Part shown: positions 1 through 8,893 of the stretch, piece after piece
Layout: every line of letters starts with the position of its first letter
How positions within the stretch are numbered: the stretch's first letter is position 1
Assembly (NCBI GenBank): GCA_900539655.1
Contig: UQCR01000003.1
Coordinates: forward strand, 1-64,000
Direction of reading: 5' to 3'
Origin: an uncultured Robinsoniella sp.
GTDB taxonomy: Bacteria > Bacillota > Clostridia > Lachnospirales > Lachnospiraceae
DNA length: 64,000 nucleotides
Made by a program: the position numbers and the translations under genes
The notes under the pieces: generated by a model
What the model was told of the DNA's origin: nothing
Seen by the model: only the letters and a program-made list of their open reading frames with translations
Database searches by the model: none

Positions 1-114
1 GGCATATTTGCCCCGAATTCAGGTTACGTAGCACGCTTGTCGCCCTTCATCCGGGACAAATCTCCCACAAACTGTGACGCACATCTGCCAGAAAGCAATT
101 TTAAAACATGCTCT
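1..114 (-). repeat. Family B palindromic repeat, copy B1 (cut by window edge)
   Basis: On the minus strand this begins AGAGCATGTTTTAAAATTGC and continues through a GTGCGTCACAG block into the window edge. The same opening occurs at 57186-57245 (minus), 9768-9852 (both arms) and 41184-41236 (plus). No gene is supported here; the reverse-strand frame through it is the repeat itself. This is the longest copy, so it probably shows the full element body best. Confidence 0.6.
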
Positions 115-132
115 GGAAAGCAGAGTTGATCA

Positions 133-1044
133 ATGAAATATAAAAAACAAATATTTATTACACTACTAATGGTATTACTATGCTCCTTTTCTGTAACAGC
201 CGCTGCAGCCGGCAGGGGAACAGGGCGCAGGCCTGGCAGAAGACCATCTGCTAAAAATGCATGGACAGTCCGGCAATACGGAAGCGATAGTGATGGCAGC
301 CAGTCCATGTTCTATACCTTAAGTAATGATAAGGGGAAATTAATAGTGGTTGACGGAGGTTGGAAACAAAACGAAGACCGGGTACGCAGTGCCATACAAA
401 CCATCAGTCAAAATGTTGACCTGTGGATCATTACCCATCCCCATCCCGATCATGTAGGTGCCTTTAATGCAATTGCTTCAAATCCGCAGGGAATTCGTAT
501 CCGAAAGGTGTTAGCCCCGAAGATTAATCCGGCGGTTTATCAAAAATATGCCCAGGATTGGGATGAATACAGCATTTTTGAAGAATTTAACGGCATTATG
601 TCCGGTGCAGGAAATCTTCAGTATATAAAAGGCGGTGATACGATAGATATTTCGGGACTCAGTCTTCAGTTTTTCAGTTCCTATGATGGCAGATTACAAA
701 AAACCAGCAAGGATATCTGTAATGATTCCTCCCTTGTGTTCAAGGCTTCCTATAATGGAAAAAGTATGATTTTTACCGGGGATATTAACTCCAGACGGGC
801 TAACATGCTGGTGAAAAAGTACGGTAAGAAGCTGCGGTCAAAATATCTGCAGGCTCCCCATCATGGTAATAACAATAAGCGGGAGCGGTTTTTTAAGGCT
901 GTGAGGCCGCGCGTCACATTTATTGATGCTCCATCCTGGCTTCGTAATTTTCCTGCGGTGAAGCACAATATTTCTGTATTGAAAAAGCAGGGAAGCCGGA
1001 TTATTACATATAATTCATACAGAAGAACCGTAAAGTTAAAATAG
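133..1044 (+). CDS. Secreted metallo-beta-lactamase-fold hydrolase (ComEC C-terminal-like)
   Basis: A 303-residue protein with an N-terminal signal peptide (Lys-rich start, hydrophobic core at about residues 8-24, Ala-rich cleavage region) followed by an Arg/Gly-rich linker. The metallo-beta-lactamase fold is shown by the metal motif THPHPDH (H102, H104, D106, H107), an upstream VVDGG turn, FTGDI near residue 217 and APHHGNN near residue 241. That pattern matches the competence-type (ComEC/Rec2 C-terminal) branch of the superfamily. The substrate is unknown: a phosphodiester or nucleotide is plausible for this branch, but nothing in the context identifies it. It is followed after 25 nt by the GrpB-QueH gene, which has its own AAGGAG site. 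Confidence 0.8.
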   Translation: MKYKKQIFITLLMVLLCSFSVTAAAAGRGTGRRPGRRPSAKNAWTVRQYGSDSDGSQSMFYTLSNDKGKLIVVDGGWKQNEDRVRSAIQTISQNVDLWIITHPHPDHVGAFNAIASNPQGIRIRKVLAPKINPAVYQKYAQDWDEYSIFEEFNGIMSGAGNLQYIKGGDTIDISGLSLQFFSSYDGRLQKTSKDICNDSSLVFKASYNGKSMIFTGDINSRRANMLVKKYGKKLRSKYLQAPHHGNNNKRERFFKAVRPRVTFIDAPSWLRNFPAVKHNISVLKKQGSRIITYNSYRRTVKLK

Positions 1045-1069
1045 CAGTAACCCGCAGAGAAGGAGATTT

Positions 1070-2245
1070 ATGAAAAGTTTACAGGAAATGACAAATGAAG
1101 AACTTTGGGAGTTATTTCCGATAGTTTTAGAGGATTATAATCCCCGTTGGAATAACTGGTATCTAAAAGAGCAGGAACTTATATTGGAAGCCGTGGGCAG
1201 GGAGAATGCAGTCAGGATCCATCATATAGGAAGTACTTCGGTCTATGGTCTGCGTGCCAAGCCAACCGTTGATATGTTATTGGAGATAAAAAAAGAATGC
1301 GATTTGAATCTGCTGATTCAGAACCTGGAAGAGGTGGGATATATATATGGGCCCCAGCCTCATAAACCGGCGCCTCATATGATGTTCCAAAAAGGATATA
1401 CCCCTGCAGGATTTGACCGTGAAGTGTTCCATTTGCATATACGTTACCCGGGGGACTGGGATGAGATCTATTTTCGGGATTATCTCCGCATGCATTCGGA
1501 TGCAGCGGCAAAATATGCGCATCTGAAGGACAGACTGGGAAAAGAATTCGAACACGACAGGGACGGATACACACTTGCTAAAACGGCTTTTGTAAAAGAA
1601 ATCACGGCATTGGCCAGAGAAGAGAAGAAACGAAATCACCAGAAAGAACTGGATCGTGAAATAGAGAAGATTAAGAAGGAGGAAAAAGTTCCGGCGCTGC
1701 TGCTTCACAGCTGTTGTGCCCCTTGCAGCAGTTATGTTCTGGAGTATCTTTCCCAGTATTTTAAAATAACGGTATTTTATTACAATCCCAACATCTATCC
1801 ACAGCAGGAATATGAAAAAAGAGTGGAAGAACAGAGGATTTTTATCCAAAACATTCCGGCAAAATATCCGATTGGGTTTTGTGAGGGCCGCTATGAGCAG
1901 GATGAATTTTACAACGCAGTCAAAGGACTTGAAAAAATACGGGAGGGCGGTGAGCGCTGTTATGCCTGTTATGAACTGCGTCTGAAAGAAACAGCACGGC
2001 TTGCAAAAGAACAGGGGTATGATTATTTCACTACGACATTGTCCATCAGTCCCTTAAAAAATGCAGTAAAGCTCAACGAAATAGGAGAACGTCTGGCATC
2101 TTTCATGGAGATTCCCTATCTGGTATCCGATTTTAAGAAGAAAAACGGATATCAAAGATCCATTACCCTGTCCGGTCAGTACGGGCTTTACCGGCAGGAT
2201 TACTGCGGCTGCATTTTTTCAAAAAATGAACGAGAGATGCAGTGA
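1070..2245 (+). CDS. queH: GrpB-family nucleotidyltransferase-like / epoxyqueuosine reductase QueH fusion
   Basis: A 391-residue two-domain protein. Residues 1 to about 185 match the GrpB (UPF0157) family, with the nucleotidyltransferase-like motif HHIGSTSVYGLRAKPTVDML. A charged linker (about 185-205) leads to a QueH domain: HSCCAPCSSY with C215/C216, YYNPNIYPQQEYEKR, ERCYACYELRL and TTTLSISPLKN. QueH reduces epoxyqueuosine to queuosine in tRNA and uses the paired cysteines for metal-cluster chemistry. The reading frame is open throughout, so this is a real fusion and not two adjacent genes. GrpB function is poorly defined; the fusion suggests, without proving, a link to nucleotide or tRNA metabolism. 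RBS GAAGGAG lies just upstream of the ATG. Confidence 0.85.
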   Translation: MKSLQEMTNEELWELFPIVLEDYNPRWNNWYLKEQELILEAVGRENAVRIHHIGSTSVYGLRAKPTVDMLLEIKKECDLNLLIQNLEEVGYIYGPQPHKPAPHMMFQKGYTPAGFDREVFHLHIRYPGDWDEIYFRDYLRMHSDAAAKYAHLKDRLGKEFEHDRDGYTLAKTAFVKEITALAREEKKRNHQKELDREIEKIKKEEKVPALLLHSCCAPCSSYVLEYLSQYFKITVFYYNPNIYPQQEYEKRVEEQRIFIQNIPAKYPIGFCEGRYEQDEFYNAVKGLEKIREGGERCYACYELRLKETARLAKEQGYDYFTTTLSISPLKNAVKLNEIGERLASFMEIPYLVSDFKKKNGYQRSITLSGQYGLYRQDYCGCIFSKNEREMQ

Positions 2246-2262
2246 ATATACAATCAAAAATA

Positions 2263-2291
2263 TTGTATAAATATAAAATTTATGGTAGAAT
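2263..2291 (+). promoter_or_regulatory. Predicted sigma-A promoter of argH
   Basis: TTGTAT, a 17-nt spacer, then TGG-TAGAAT (extended -10), about 65 nt upstream of the argH start. A short inverted repeat TATACAAT/ATTGTATA overlaps the -35 side (about 2248-2270) and could be an operator or a weak terminator for the upstream gene. Confidence 0.55.
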
Positions 2292-2356
2292 ATTAGGCAA
2301 ATCCGGCAGATTTATGCGGACAAAAGACAAAATGAAAAAGAAATGAGGAAAATATT

Positions 2357-3736
2357 ATGGCACAGTTATGGGGCGGACGCTTCACCAAAGAAACAGATCA
2401 GTTAGTATATAACTTTAATGCATCAATTTCCTTTGACCGGAAATTTTACAAACAGGATATCGAAGGAAGCAAAGCACATGTGACGATGCTGGCAAAACAG
2501 GGGATTCTGACCCAGGATGAAAAGGAAGAAATCATTGCAGGCTTAAATGGAATTCTGTCTGACGTGGAAAACGGAACCCTGGAGATAACAGACCAGTACG
2601 AAGACATTCACAGTTTTGTGGAAGCAAACCTGATTGACCGGATCGGAGATGCAGGCAAGAAGCTCCATACAGGCAGAAGCCGTAATGACCAGGTTGCCCT
2701 GGATATGAAACTCTATACCAGAGATGAGATCCTGGAGATGGATGCACTGCTTAAGAACCTCTTAAATACGCTGCTTGCCATCATGGAAGAAAACACCGGG
2801 ACTTATATGCCGGGATTTACACATTTACAAAAAGCACAGCCTATAACTCTGGCGCATCATGTGGGGGCTTATTTTGAAATGTTCAAGAGAGACCGTTTAA
2901 GACTGTTTGACATATATAAGAGAATGAATTACTGTCCGCTAGGTTCCGGCGCGCTGGCTGGCACGACCTATCCGCTGGACCGTGATTACACGGCAGAACT
3001 GCTGGAATTTGACGGACCTACTTTAAACAGCATGGATTCAGTAGCTGACAGGGACTATGTAATTGAATTATTATCTGCCATGTCAACGATTATGATGCAT
3101 CTGAGCCGTTTTTCAGAGGAAATCATCATTTGGAATTCCAATGAATACCAGTTTGTGGAGCTGGATGATGCTTACAGTACCGGCAGCAGCATTATGCCTC
3201 AGAAGAAAAATCCGGATATCGCGGAACTTGTCCGTGGCAAAACCGGACGTGTATATGGTGCGTTAATGTCGATCCTGACCACAATGAAAGGAATACCCCT
3301 TGCATATAATAAAGATATGCAGGAAGATAAAGAACTGACCTTTGATGCAATAGATACGGTAAAAGGCTGTATTGCATTATTTACAGGCATGGCAGCTACC
3401 ATGCGCTTCAACAAAGAAGTAATGGAAAACAGCGCCAAAAATGGATTTACCAATGCTACGGATGCTGCAGATTATCTGGTAAACCATGGTGTACCTTTCC
3501 GCGATGCCCATGGAATTGTAGGACGCCTTGTATTATATTGTATTGAGAAAAATATAGCGCTGGATGATATGAGTTTATCCGAATACAAGGAGATCAGTCC
3601 TGTATTTGAAGAGGATATCTATGAAGCGATCAGCATGAAGACCTGCGTGGAAAAGAGAATGACAATTGGAGCGCCTTCCGAGGAAGCAATGAAGAAAGTC
3701 ATCGCACTGGAAAAAGAATATTTGCTGAAAAATTAA
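2357..3736 (+). CDS. argH: Argininosuccinate lyase
   Basis: A 459-residue protein of normal family length. ArgH cleaves argininosuccinate to arginine and fumarate, the last step of arginine synthesis, as a cytoplasmic homotetramer of the aspartase/fumarase superfamily. The signature loop GSSIMPQKKNPD is at about residues 276-287, with HTGRSRNDQVA and GFTHLQKAQPITLAHH forming the other conserved active-site regions. The start ATG follows a GAGGAAAAT leader. It has its own promoter, and no argG or other arginine gene is next to it in this window, so it appears to be a stand-alone unit. Confidence 0.97.
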   Translation: MAQLWGGRFTKETDQLVYNFNASISFDRKFYKQDIEGSKAHVTMLAKQGILTQDEKEEIIAGLNGILSDVENGTLEITDQYEDIHSFVEANLIDRIGDAGKKLHTGRSRNDQVALDMKLYTRDEILEMDALLKNLLNTLLAIMEENTGTYMPGFTHLQKAQPITLAHHVGAYFEMFKRDRLRLFDIYKRMNYCPLGSGALAGTTYPLDRDYTAELLEFDGPTLNSMDSVADRDYVIELLSAMSTIMMHLSRFSEEIIIWNSNEYQFVELDDAYSTGSSIMPQKKNPDIAELVRGKTGRVYGALMSILTTMKGIPLAYNKDMQEDKELTFDAIDTVKGCIALFTGMAATMRFNKEVMENSAKNGFTNATDAADYLVNHGVPFRDAHGIVGRLVLYCIEKNIALDDMSLSEYKEISPVFEEDIYEAISMKTCVEKRMTIGAPSEEAMKKVIALEKEYLLKN

Positions 3737-3744
3737 AAAAGTAC

Positions 3745-3771
3745 TTGCATTTTCGGGAAAAATGGTATACT
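3745..3771 (+). promoter_or_regulatory. Predicted promoter of asd (extended -10)
   Basis: TTGCAT (3745-3750), then TGG-TATACT ending at 3771. The spacer is 15 nt, or 16 if CTTGCA is read as the -35. The TG of an extended -10 compensates for the short spacing. It lies immediately after argH. Confidence 0.5.
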
Positions 3772-3848
3772 ATTGTTCAAAGGAAAGACAAATGTGCGTG
3801 GTAGAAAAACACCAGTTGCTGAAATGTCCATTTGCCCCTTGATTTTAA

Positions 3849-3890
3849 GAAATACATTCTGCCGGATAAACGCCGGGGGCATGTATTTTC
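3849..3890 (+). promoter_or_regulatory. Leader hairpin upstream of asd
   Basis: GAAATACAT (3849-3857) pairs with ATGTATTTTC (3881-3890), enclosing a smaller CCGG/CCGG stem. It sits in the roughly 140-nt leader between the predicted promoter and the asd start. No lysine or SAM riboswitch core was recognised and no long U-run follows, so an unknown leader structure is the most that can be said. Confidence 0.35.
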
Positions 3891-3921
3891 TAAAAATAAT
3901 TTGTGTGAGGAGAATGTTAAA

Positions 3922-5007
3922 ATGAGTCAGAAATTAAAAGTAGGCGTATTAGGCGCTACCGGAATGGTAGGACAGAGATTTATTTCATTATTGGAAAATC
4001 ACCCATGGTTTGAAGTAGTAACCCTTGCTGCAAGCCCAAGAAGTGCTGGGAAGACATATGAAGAAGCAGTAGGCGGAAGATGGAAAATGACCACACCCAT
4101 GCCGGAAGCAGTTAAAAATATTGTTGTAATGAATGTAAATGAAGTAGAAAAAGTGGCATCTGGCGTAGACTTTGTATTTTCTGCTGTAGATATGAGCAAA
4201 GATGAGATCAAAGCCATCGAAGAAGCTTATGCGAAAACAGAAACTCCGGTTGTATCAAACAACAGTGCACACAGATGGACACCGGACGTGCCTATGGTAG
4301 TACCGGAAATCAATCCGGAACATTTCGAAGTCATAAAATTCCAGAAGGAACGTCTTGGAACAACAAAAGGATTCGTAGCAGTAAAACCAAACTGTTCAAT
4401 TCAGAGTTACGCTCCGGTACTGACAGCATGGAAAGAGTTTGAACCATACGAAGTTGTAGCTACTACTTACCAGGCAATTTCAGGTGCAGGTAAGACCTTT
4501 AAAGACTGGCCGGAAATGGTAGAAAATATCATTCCGTATATTGGCGGAGAAGAGGAAAAAAGCGAACAGGAACCACTCAGACTCTGGGGTAAAATTGAAG
4601 ACGGCGTTATCCAAAAAGCATCTTCACCGGTTATTACCTGCCAGTGTATCCGTGTTCCGGTATTAAACGGACATACAGCAGCTGTGTTTGTGAAATTTAA
4701 AAAACAGCCGACAAAAGAACAGTTGATTGAAAAATTAGTAAACTTCAAAGGCCTTCCTCAGGAGTTGGAACTTCCAAGTGCACCGAAGCAGTTCATTCAG
4801 TATCTGGAAGAGGATAACCGCCCTCAGGTAACTGCAGACGTAGACTTTGAAAACGGAATGGGCATCTCAGTTGGCAGATTGAGAGAAGACACCGTATATG
4901 ATTATAAATTTGTAGGATTATCCCATAATACAGTCCGGGGAGCAGCCGGCGGTGCAGTACTTTGTGCCGAATTACTGAAAGCCCAGGGATATATTACCGC
5001 AAAATAA
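3922..5007 (+). CDS. asd: Aspartate-semialdehyde dehydrogenase
   Basis: A 361-residue protein that reduces aspartyl phosphate to aspartate semialdehyde with NADPH, the branch point to lysine/diaminopimelate, threonine and methionine. The NADP-binding GATGMVGQRF lies at residues 12-21, the catalytic cysteine in KPNCSIQSY and a conserved YQAISGAGKT further on; these spellings fit the archaeal/fungal-like Asd branch common in Clostridia. The start at 3922 is chosen because GTGAGGAG precedes it and the Rossmann strand begins at once. A longer in-frame version from 3832 would translate the leader hairpin and is unlikely. It is closed by a strong terminator. Confidence 0.95.
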   Translation: MSQKLKVGVLGATGMVGQRFISLLENHPWFEVVTLAASPRSAGKTYEEAVGGRWKMTTPMPEAVKNIVVMNVNEVEKVASGVDFVFSAVDMSKDEIKAIEEAYAKTETPVVSNNSAHRWTPDVPMVVPEINPEHFEVIKFQKERLGTTKGFVAVKPNCSIQSYAPVLTAWKEFEPYEVVATTYQAISGAGKTFKDWPEMVENIIPYIGGEEEKSEQEPLRLWGKIEDGVIQKASSPVITCQCIRVPVLNGHTAAVFVKFKKQPTKEQLIEKLVNFKGLPQELELPSAPKQFIQYLEEDNRPQVTADVDFENGMGISVGRLREDTVYDYKFVGLSHNTVRGAAGGAVLCAELLKAQGYITAK

Positions 5008-5033
5008 ATTCTTGTAATAAGAGAACAATAATA

Positions 5034-5073
5034 AACAGCATTTAAAGGGAATACTTCTAAATGCTGTTTTTTT
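5034..5073 (+). terminator. Rho-independent terminator after asd
   Basis: AACAGCATTTA (5034-5044) pairs with TAAATGCTGTT (5058-5068), followed by a run of T. Confidence 0.85.
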
Positions 5074-5152
5074 GTGCCATAATGGTTTATTCCTTCTGTT
5101 TCGAGAAAATACACTTGTTTTTTAACCGATTATATCTTACAATTAATAACAG

Positions 5153-5205
5153 GCCTGTTTGAAAATTCATAGAATCTGTCTGAGCAGGGGATTCATAAAA
5201 CAGGC
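5153..5205 (+). promoter_or_regulatory. Imperfect long hairpin upstream of the ABC transporter genes
   Basis: GCCTGTTT (5153-5160) pairs with AAACAGGC (5198-5205), and inside it GAATC (5172-5176) pairs with GATTC (5190-5194). It lies about 50 nt ahead of the ATP-binding gene. It could be a leader structure or an operator; no protein or ligand is implied by the sequence. Confidence 0.3.
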
Positions 5206-5253
5206 AGTTTTAAATATGTTTCAAAGTGAAAAGGGATAAAGAATGGGATATAA

Positions 5254-6138
5254 ATGATTAGGATAAAGAATGTAACAAAGGAATTCGGGAAAACAAAAGG
5301 AGTATTTGATTTATCACTGGAAGTAGAAGATGAAGAGTTTTTTGCCCTGTTGGGACCGGCTGGTTCGGGCAAAACAACAGCGATACGTCTTTTGATGGGA
5401 TTTATGGCTCCTATGAAGGGGAAATGTGTGATAAATGGGAAGGATACCTATAAATGGTCCGATAATATCCAGAGTTTTATCGGTTATCTGCCGGGAAACG
5501 CGGGTCTTCCTAAGGAAATGACAGGAAATAAGTTTATAAGGCTGATGGGCGCCATGCGGGGAATGAAGAATCTGGAACGGGCATTTGAACTTGTAGACAG
5601 GTTCGAACTGGATATGGATGAGAAGATTCGGTTCATGTCCAAAGAAAACCGTAAAAAAGTCCAGATAATCAGTGCGTTTATGCATGACCCGAAAATGCTG
5701 GTTCTGGATGAGCCGGCTGTGGGACTGGAGCCGCTGATGCAGGAACGGTTCATTGAACTGATGCTGGAGGAAAAAGAAAAAGGAAAAACCATTTTTATGA
5801 CCTCTCAGGTATTTGATGAAGTGGACAGGGTTTGTGACCGCGTGGGTATGATCCGGGATGGAAACCTGGTGAACATCAGCGATATTGAAGGACTCAGGGC
5901 TGATCAGAGAAAAAATTATATTATTAAATTTGCCGACCAGCAGGAAGTGTTTCGGTTTATGAAAGAGCCATATGAGGTGATTCAGATTAAGGAAAAACAG
6001 ATCATTGTCAATGTAAAAGGTGAGATGATGTCTCTGATCCATACACTCAATGACTATAAAGTCACGAATCTGGAAATGACAGTCCAAAGTTTGGAAGAGA
6101 TCTTTCCACATTTTTACGGAGGTCAGCTGCATGCTTAG
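5254..6138 (+). CDS. ABC transporter ATP-binding protein
   Basis: A 294-residue ATPase subunit of an ABC exporter of the type often found with small two-gene systems. Walker A is GPAGSGKTT (residues 33-41); the Walker B region is MLVLDEPAVGLEP; and the H-loop region reads FMTSQVF, where the usual histidine position is occupied by Gln. The signature motif is degenerate (MSKENRKKVQ instead of LSGGQ), as in YxlF/EcsA-like exporters. The C-terminal 80 residues form a family-typical extension after the nucleotide-binding domain. It overlaps the permease gene by 8 nt, so the two are translationally coupled. The substrate is unknown. Confidence 0.9.
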   Translation: MIRIKNVTKEFGKTKGVFDLSLEVEDEEFFALLGPAGSGKTTAIRLLMGFMAPMKGKCVINGKDTYKWSDNIQSFIGYLPGNAGLPKEMTGNKFIRLMGAMRGMKNLERAFELVDRFELDMDEKIRFMSKENRKKVQIISAFMHDPKMLVLDEPAVGLEPLMQERFIELMLEEKEKGKTIFMTSQVFDEVDRVCDRVGMIRDGNLVNISDIEGLRADQRKNYIIKFADQQEVFRFMKEPYEVIQIKEKQIIVNVKGEMMSLIHTLNDYKVTNLEMTVQSLEEIFPHFYGGQLHA

Positions 6139-6856
6139 TTTTCCATTATTAAAACAGAATATAAAGTCGAATTATGTTATTTTTCTGGCATTTTTAGGGA
6201 TGCTTATGTCGGGAATGCTGGCGGCCCTGGGGCTGCATACCCTGGGGCATACTTCACCAGGATTTCTGGCGTCTTATTTTAGTGAATTTACGTTTTTCAT
6301 TGTTCCTTCCGTATTCAGCATTATCATGGCGGGACGTTTGGTAGCACAGCTTGTGGACCGGGGAACAATGGCATATTATCTGGCGACATCCACCAGCAGA
6401 TCGAGGCTTTTGTGTACCCAGGCATTTACATTGCTGACATACCTGGTACTTATGTTTGTCTTTACATCGGTTCTTGGCGTGGTGGGTGGTTTGTATCAAT
6501 TCGTGGAAAATTGTGATATCACATCTTTTCTGTTGTTGAATCTGGGGGCGCTCTGCCTTCATATTTTAGTCAGTGGAATTTGTTTTTTAGCGTCCTGTAC
6601 CTGCAGATCTGCCGGGAAAGCATGGCTTTTTTCCGGTATTATCATTGCGCTTTTTTATATAGTTCATGTAGCATCTGATATGGATGAGCGGTTGGAGGTG
6701 CTTAATTACGCCACCTTCTTTTCTCTGTTCCATACGGAATATATTTTAAGGATAAATGTCAATATCCTGTGGATGCTTCCGGCCCTGATTGTTGCCGGCT
6801 GGGCAATGTATTTTACAGGAATAAAAATATTTGAAAAGAGAGATTTGCCCCTGTAA
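6131..6856 (+). CDS. ABC transporter permease
   Basis: A 241-residue integral membrane protein with about six hydrophobic segments (near residues 15-38, 57-75, 90-125, 130-160, 165-185 and 215-235). It starts 8 nt inside the ATP-binding gene, which indicates a two-gene exporter. The loop LVDRGTMAYYLATSTSRSR after the second segment is typical of the ABC-2 permease group. No substrate can be inferred. Confidence 0.8.
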   Translation: MLSFPLLKQNIKSNYVIFLAFLGMLMSGMLAALGLHTLGHTSPGFLASYFSEFTFFIVPSVFSIIMAGRLVAQLVDRGTMAYYLATSTSRSRLLCTQAFTLLTYLVLMFVFTSVLGVVGGLYQFVENCDITSFLLLNLGALCLHILVSGICFLASCTCRSAGKAWLFSGIIIALFYIVHVASDMDERLEVLNYATFFSLFHTEYILRINVNILWMLPALIVAGWAMYFTGIKIFEKRDLPL

Positions 6857-6877
6857 TCGGGGAATGAGGATTTATAG

Positions 6878-8893
6878 ATGTCAAAAGCTTTATATATTGC
6901 AGAAAAACCCAGTGTAGCTCAGGAATTTGCCAAAGCACTGAAATTAAAAACATCCAGGCATGAAGGATATCTGGAAGGTGACACGGCAGTAGTGACCTGG
7001 TGCGTTGGTCATTTGGTTACCATGAGTTATCCGGAAGTATATGATGTAAAGTTCAAGAGATGGAGTCTGGATACGCTGCCGTTCCTTCCGGATGAATTCC
7101 TGTACGAAGTCATTCCTTCCGTAACAAAACAATTTAAAATTGTAAGCGGCCTGTTAAACCGGGAAGATGTTGACACCATTTACGTCTGTACCGACTCCGG
7201 GCGGGAGGGGGAATATATCTACCGCCTGGTAGAGCAGAAGGCAAATGTAAAAGGTAAGGTCAGAAAAAGAGTTTGGATAGATTCCCAGACAGAAGAAGAA
7301 ATATTGCGTGGGATTGAGACAGCGAAAGATTTATCTGCATATGATAATCTGTCAGCAGCAGCCTATTTAAGGGCAAAAGAAGATTATCTGATGGGAATTA
7401 ATTTTTCAAGGCTACTGTCTTTGAAATATGGGAACGCCATTTCCAATTATTTACATACAAAATATACGGTTGTATCAGTGGGCAGAGTTATGACCTGCGT
7501 ACTTGGGATGATTGTCAGGCGGGAGCGGGAAATCAGAGAATTTGTGAAAACGCCGTTCTACCGTGTATTAAATACCATAAATTATAATGGAAAAGTATTT
7601 GACGGAGAATTCCGTGCCGTAGAAGGTTCAAAATATTATCTTTCTCCTAAACTATACAAGGAAAATGGGTTTAAAGAGAAAAAAGATGCCCAGGTACTAG
7701 TCGATGAACTCAGTGTGGACCAGCCATTAACTGCCGTGGCAGACGCAGTGGAGAAGAAAAAGGAAAATAAAAATCCGCCTCTTTTGTTCAATCTGGCAGA
7801 GCTTCAAAATGAATGCTCCAAACTGTTTAAAATAAGTCCTGATGAAACCCTGCGTGTCGTTCAGGAATTATATGAAAAGAAGCTGGTAACTTATCCGAGA
7901 ACGGATGCCAGAGTTTTGTCAACGGCAGTTGCCAAAGAAATTCATAAAAATATAGGCGGACTGCGCAACATACCAATGGTGAAAGAGTTCGCAGAAGAGA
8001 TTCTGAGCGGCACCAGCTACAAGAATATAGCAAAGACCAGATATGTTAACGATAAACAGATTACAGACCATTATGCAATCGTACCCACCGGGCAGGGAAT
8101 CAGTGCACTTCGTTCCCTGAACAGTAATGCGGTAAACGTCTACGAGACAATTGTCAGAAGGTTTTTGAGTATTTTTTATCCGCCTGCTGTCTATCAGAAA
8201 ATCAATCTGACTACAAAGATGCAGGGGGAAAAGTTTTTCTCTAGTTTTAAAGTGTTGATTTCAGAGGGCTATCTGAAAGTGATTGAAAATTCTTTCAGCA
8301 AGAAAAAGACCGAAGAAACCACCGCAGGTCAGGAAGATGACACAAAATGCGACACCGCCATGCTGGAAGCACTGAAAGACCTGAAAAAGGGTGCTCAGTT
8401 AGACGTGGAAAAGCTGCAGATAAAAGAAGGAGAAACCTCACCGCCAAAACGCTATAACTCTGGTTCTATCATACTGGCCATGGAGAATGCGGGGCAGCTG
8501 ATAGAAGATGAAGAACTTCGCTCCCAGATCAAGGGAAGCGGAATCGGAACCAGTGCAACCAGGGCAGAGATTCTGAAAAAGCTCATCGGCAATAAATATA
8601 TTGCACTAAATAAAAAAACACAGATATTGACGCCTTCATTGCTGGGAGAGATGATATTTGATGTGGTGAATGCTTCCATTCGTTCCCTGCTGAACCCGGA
8701 ACTGACCGCAAGTTGGGAAAAGGGTTTGAATTATGTGGCGGATGGGGAAATCACGCCAGATGAATACATGACAAAACTGGATCATTTCATACGGTCCAGA
8801 ACAGATGGAGTACTAAAAACCAACTATCAATATGCCCTGCGTCAGTATTTTGATGCAGCAGCACAATTTTATAAGAAAGGAAGTCAAAAATAA
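6878..8893 (+). CDS. topB: DNA topoisomerase III-like type IA topoisomerase, short form without zinc fingers
   Basis: A 671-residue type IA topoisomerase: TOPRIM domain beginning ALYIAEKPSVAQEFAKAL with TDSGREGEYIY, and catalytic tyrosine (about residue 338) in LVTYPRTDAR. Strand passage by this family relaxes negatively supercoiled DNA or resolves recombination intermediates. The motif usually read as GRVQTPTL is GRVMTCVLG here, and no C-terminal cysteine motifs are present, unlike the second copy at 44083. The TGA/TAA-type end shares a base with the next start (stop ends at 8893, ATG starts at 8893). The two paralogs in one window suggest divided tasks. Confidence 0.9.
   Translation: MSKALYIAEKPSVAQEFAKALKLKTSRHEGYLEGDTAVVTWCVGHLVTMSYPEVYDVKFKRWSLDTLPFLPDEFLYEVIPSVTKQFKIVSGLLNREDVDTIYVCTDSGREGEYIYRLVEQKANVKGKVRKRVWIDSQTEEEILRGIETAKDLSAYDNLSAAAYLRAKEDYLMGINFSRLLSLKYGNAISNYLHTKYTVVSVGRVMTCVLGMIVRREREIREFVKTPFYRVLNTINYNGKVFDGEFRAVEGSKYYLSPKLYKENGFKEKKDAQVLVDELSVDQPLTAVADAVEKKKENKNPPLLFNLAELQNECSKLFKISPDETLRVVQELYEKKLVTYPRTDARVLSTAVAKEIHKNIGGLRNIPMVKEFAEEILSGTSYKNIAKTRYVNDKQITDHYAIVPTGQGISALRSLNSNAVNVYETIVRRFLSIFYPPAVYQKINLTTKMQGEKFFSSFKVLISEGYLKVIENSFSKKKTEETTAGQEDDTKCDTAMLEALKDLKKGAQLDVEKLQIKEGETSPPKRYNSGSIILAMENAGQLIEDEELRSQIKGSGIGTSATRAEILKKLIGNKYIALNKKTQILTPSLLGEMIFDVVNASIRSLLNPELTASWEKGLNYVADGEITPDEYMTKLDHFIRSRTDGVLKTNYQYALRQYFDAAAQFYKKGSQK

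Noticed and set aside
24..308. Reverse-strand open frame at the window start
   Set aside because: It runs through family B repeat B1 and the 5' end of the secreted MBL-fold gene; no ribosome binding site or conserved domain. The repeat alone explains its open frame.
1277..1849. Reverse-strand open frame of 190 codons inside the GrpB-QueH gene
   Set aside because: The forward strand encodes recognisable domains throughout; the reverse frame is Phe/Leu/Ile-rich shadow.
3772..3921. Lysine riboswitch before asd
   Set aside because: The leader is about 140 nt with one clear stem; the five-helix junction and conserved core of the lysine riboswitch are not present.
5314..6132. Long reverse-strand open frame (272 codons) opposite the ABC ATP-binding gene
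   Set aside because: It is antisense to a gene with clear Walker motifs, has a His/Phe-rich composition typical of shadow frames and no start signal.
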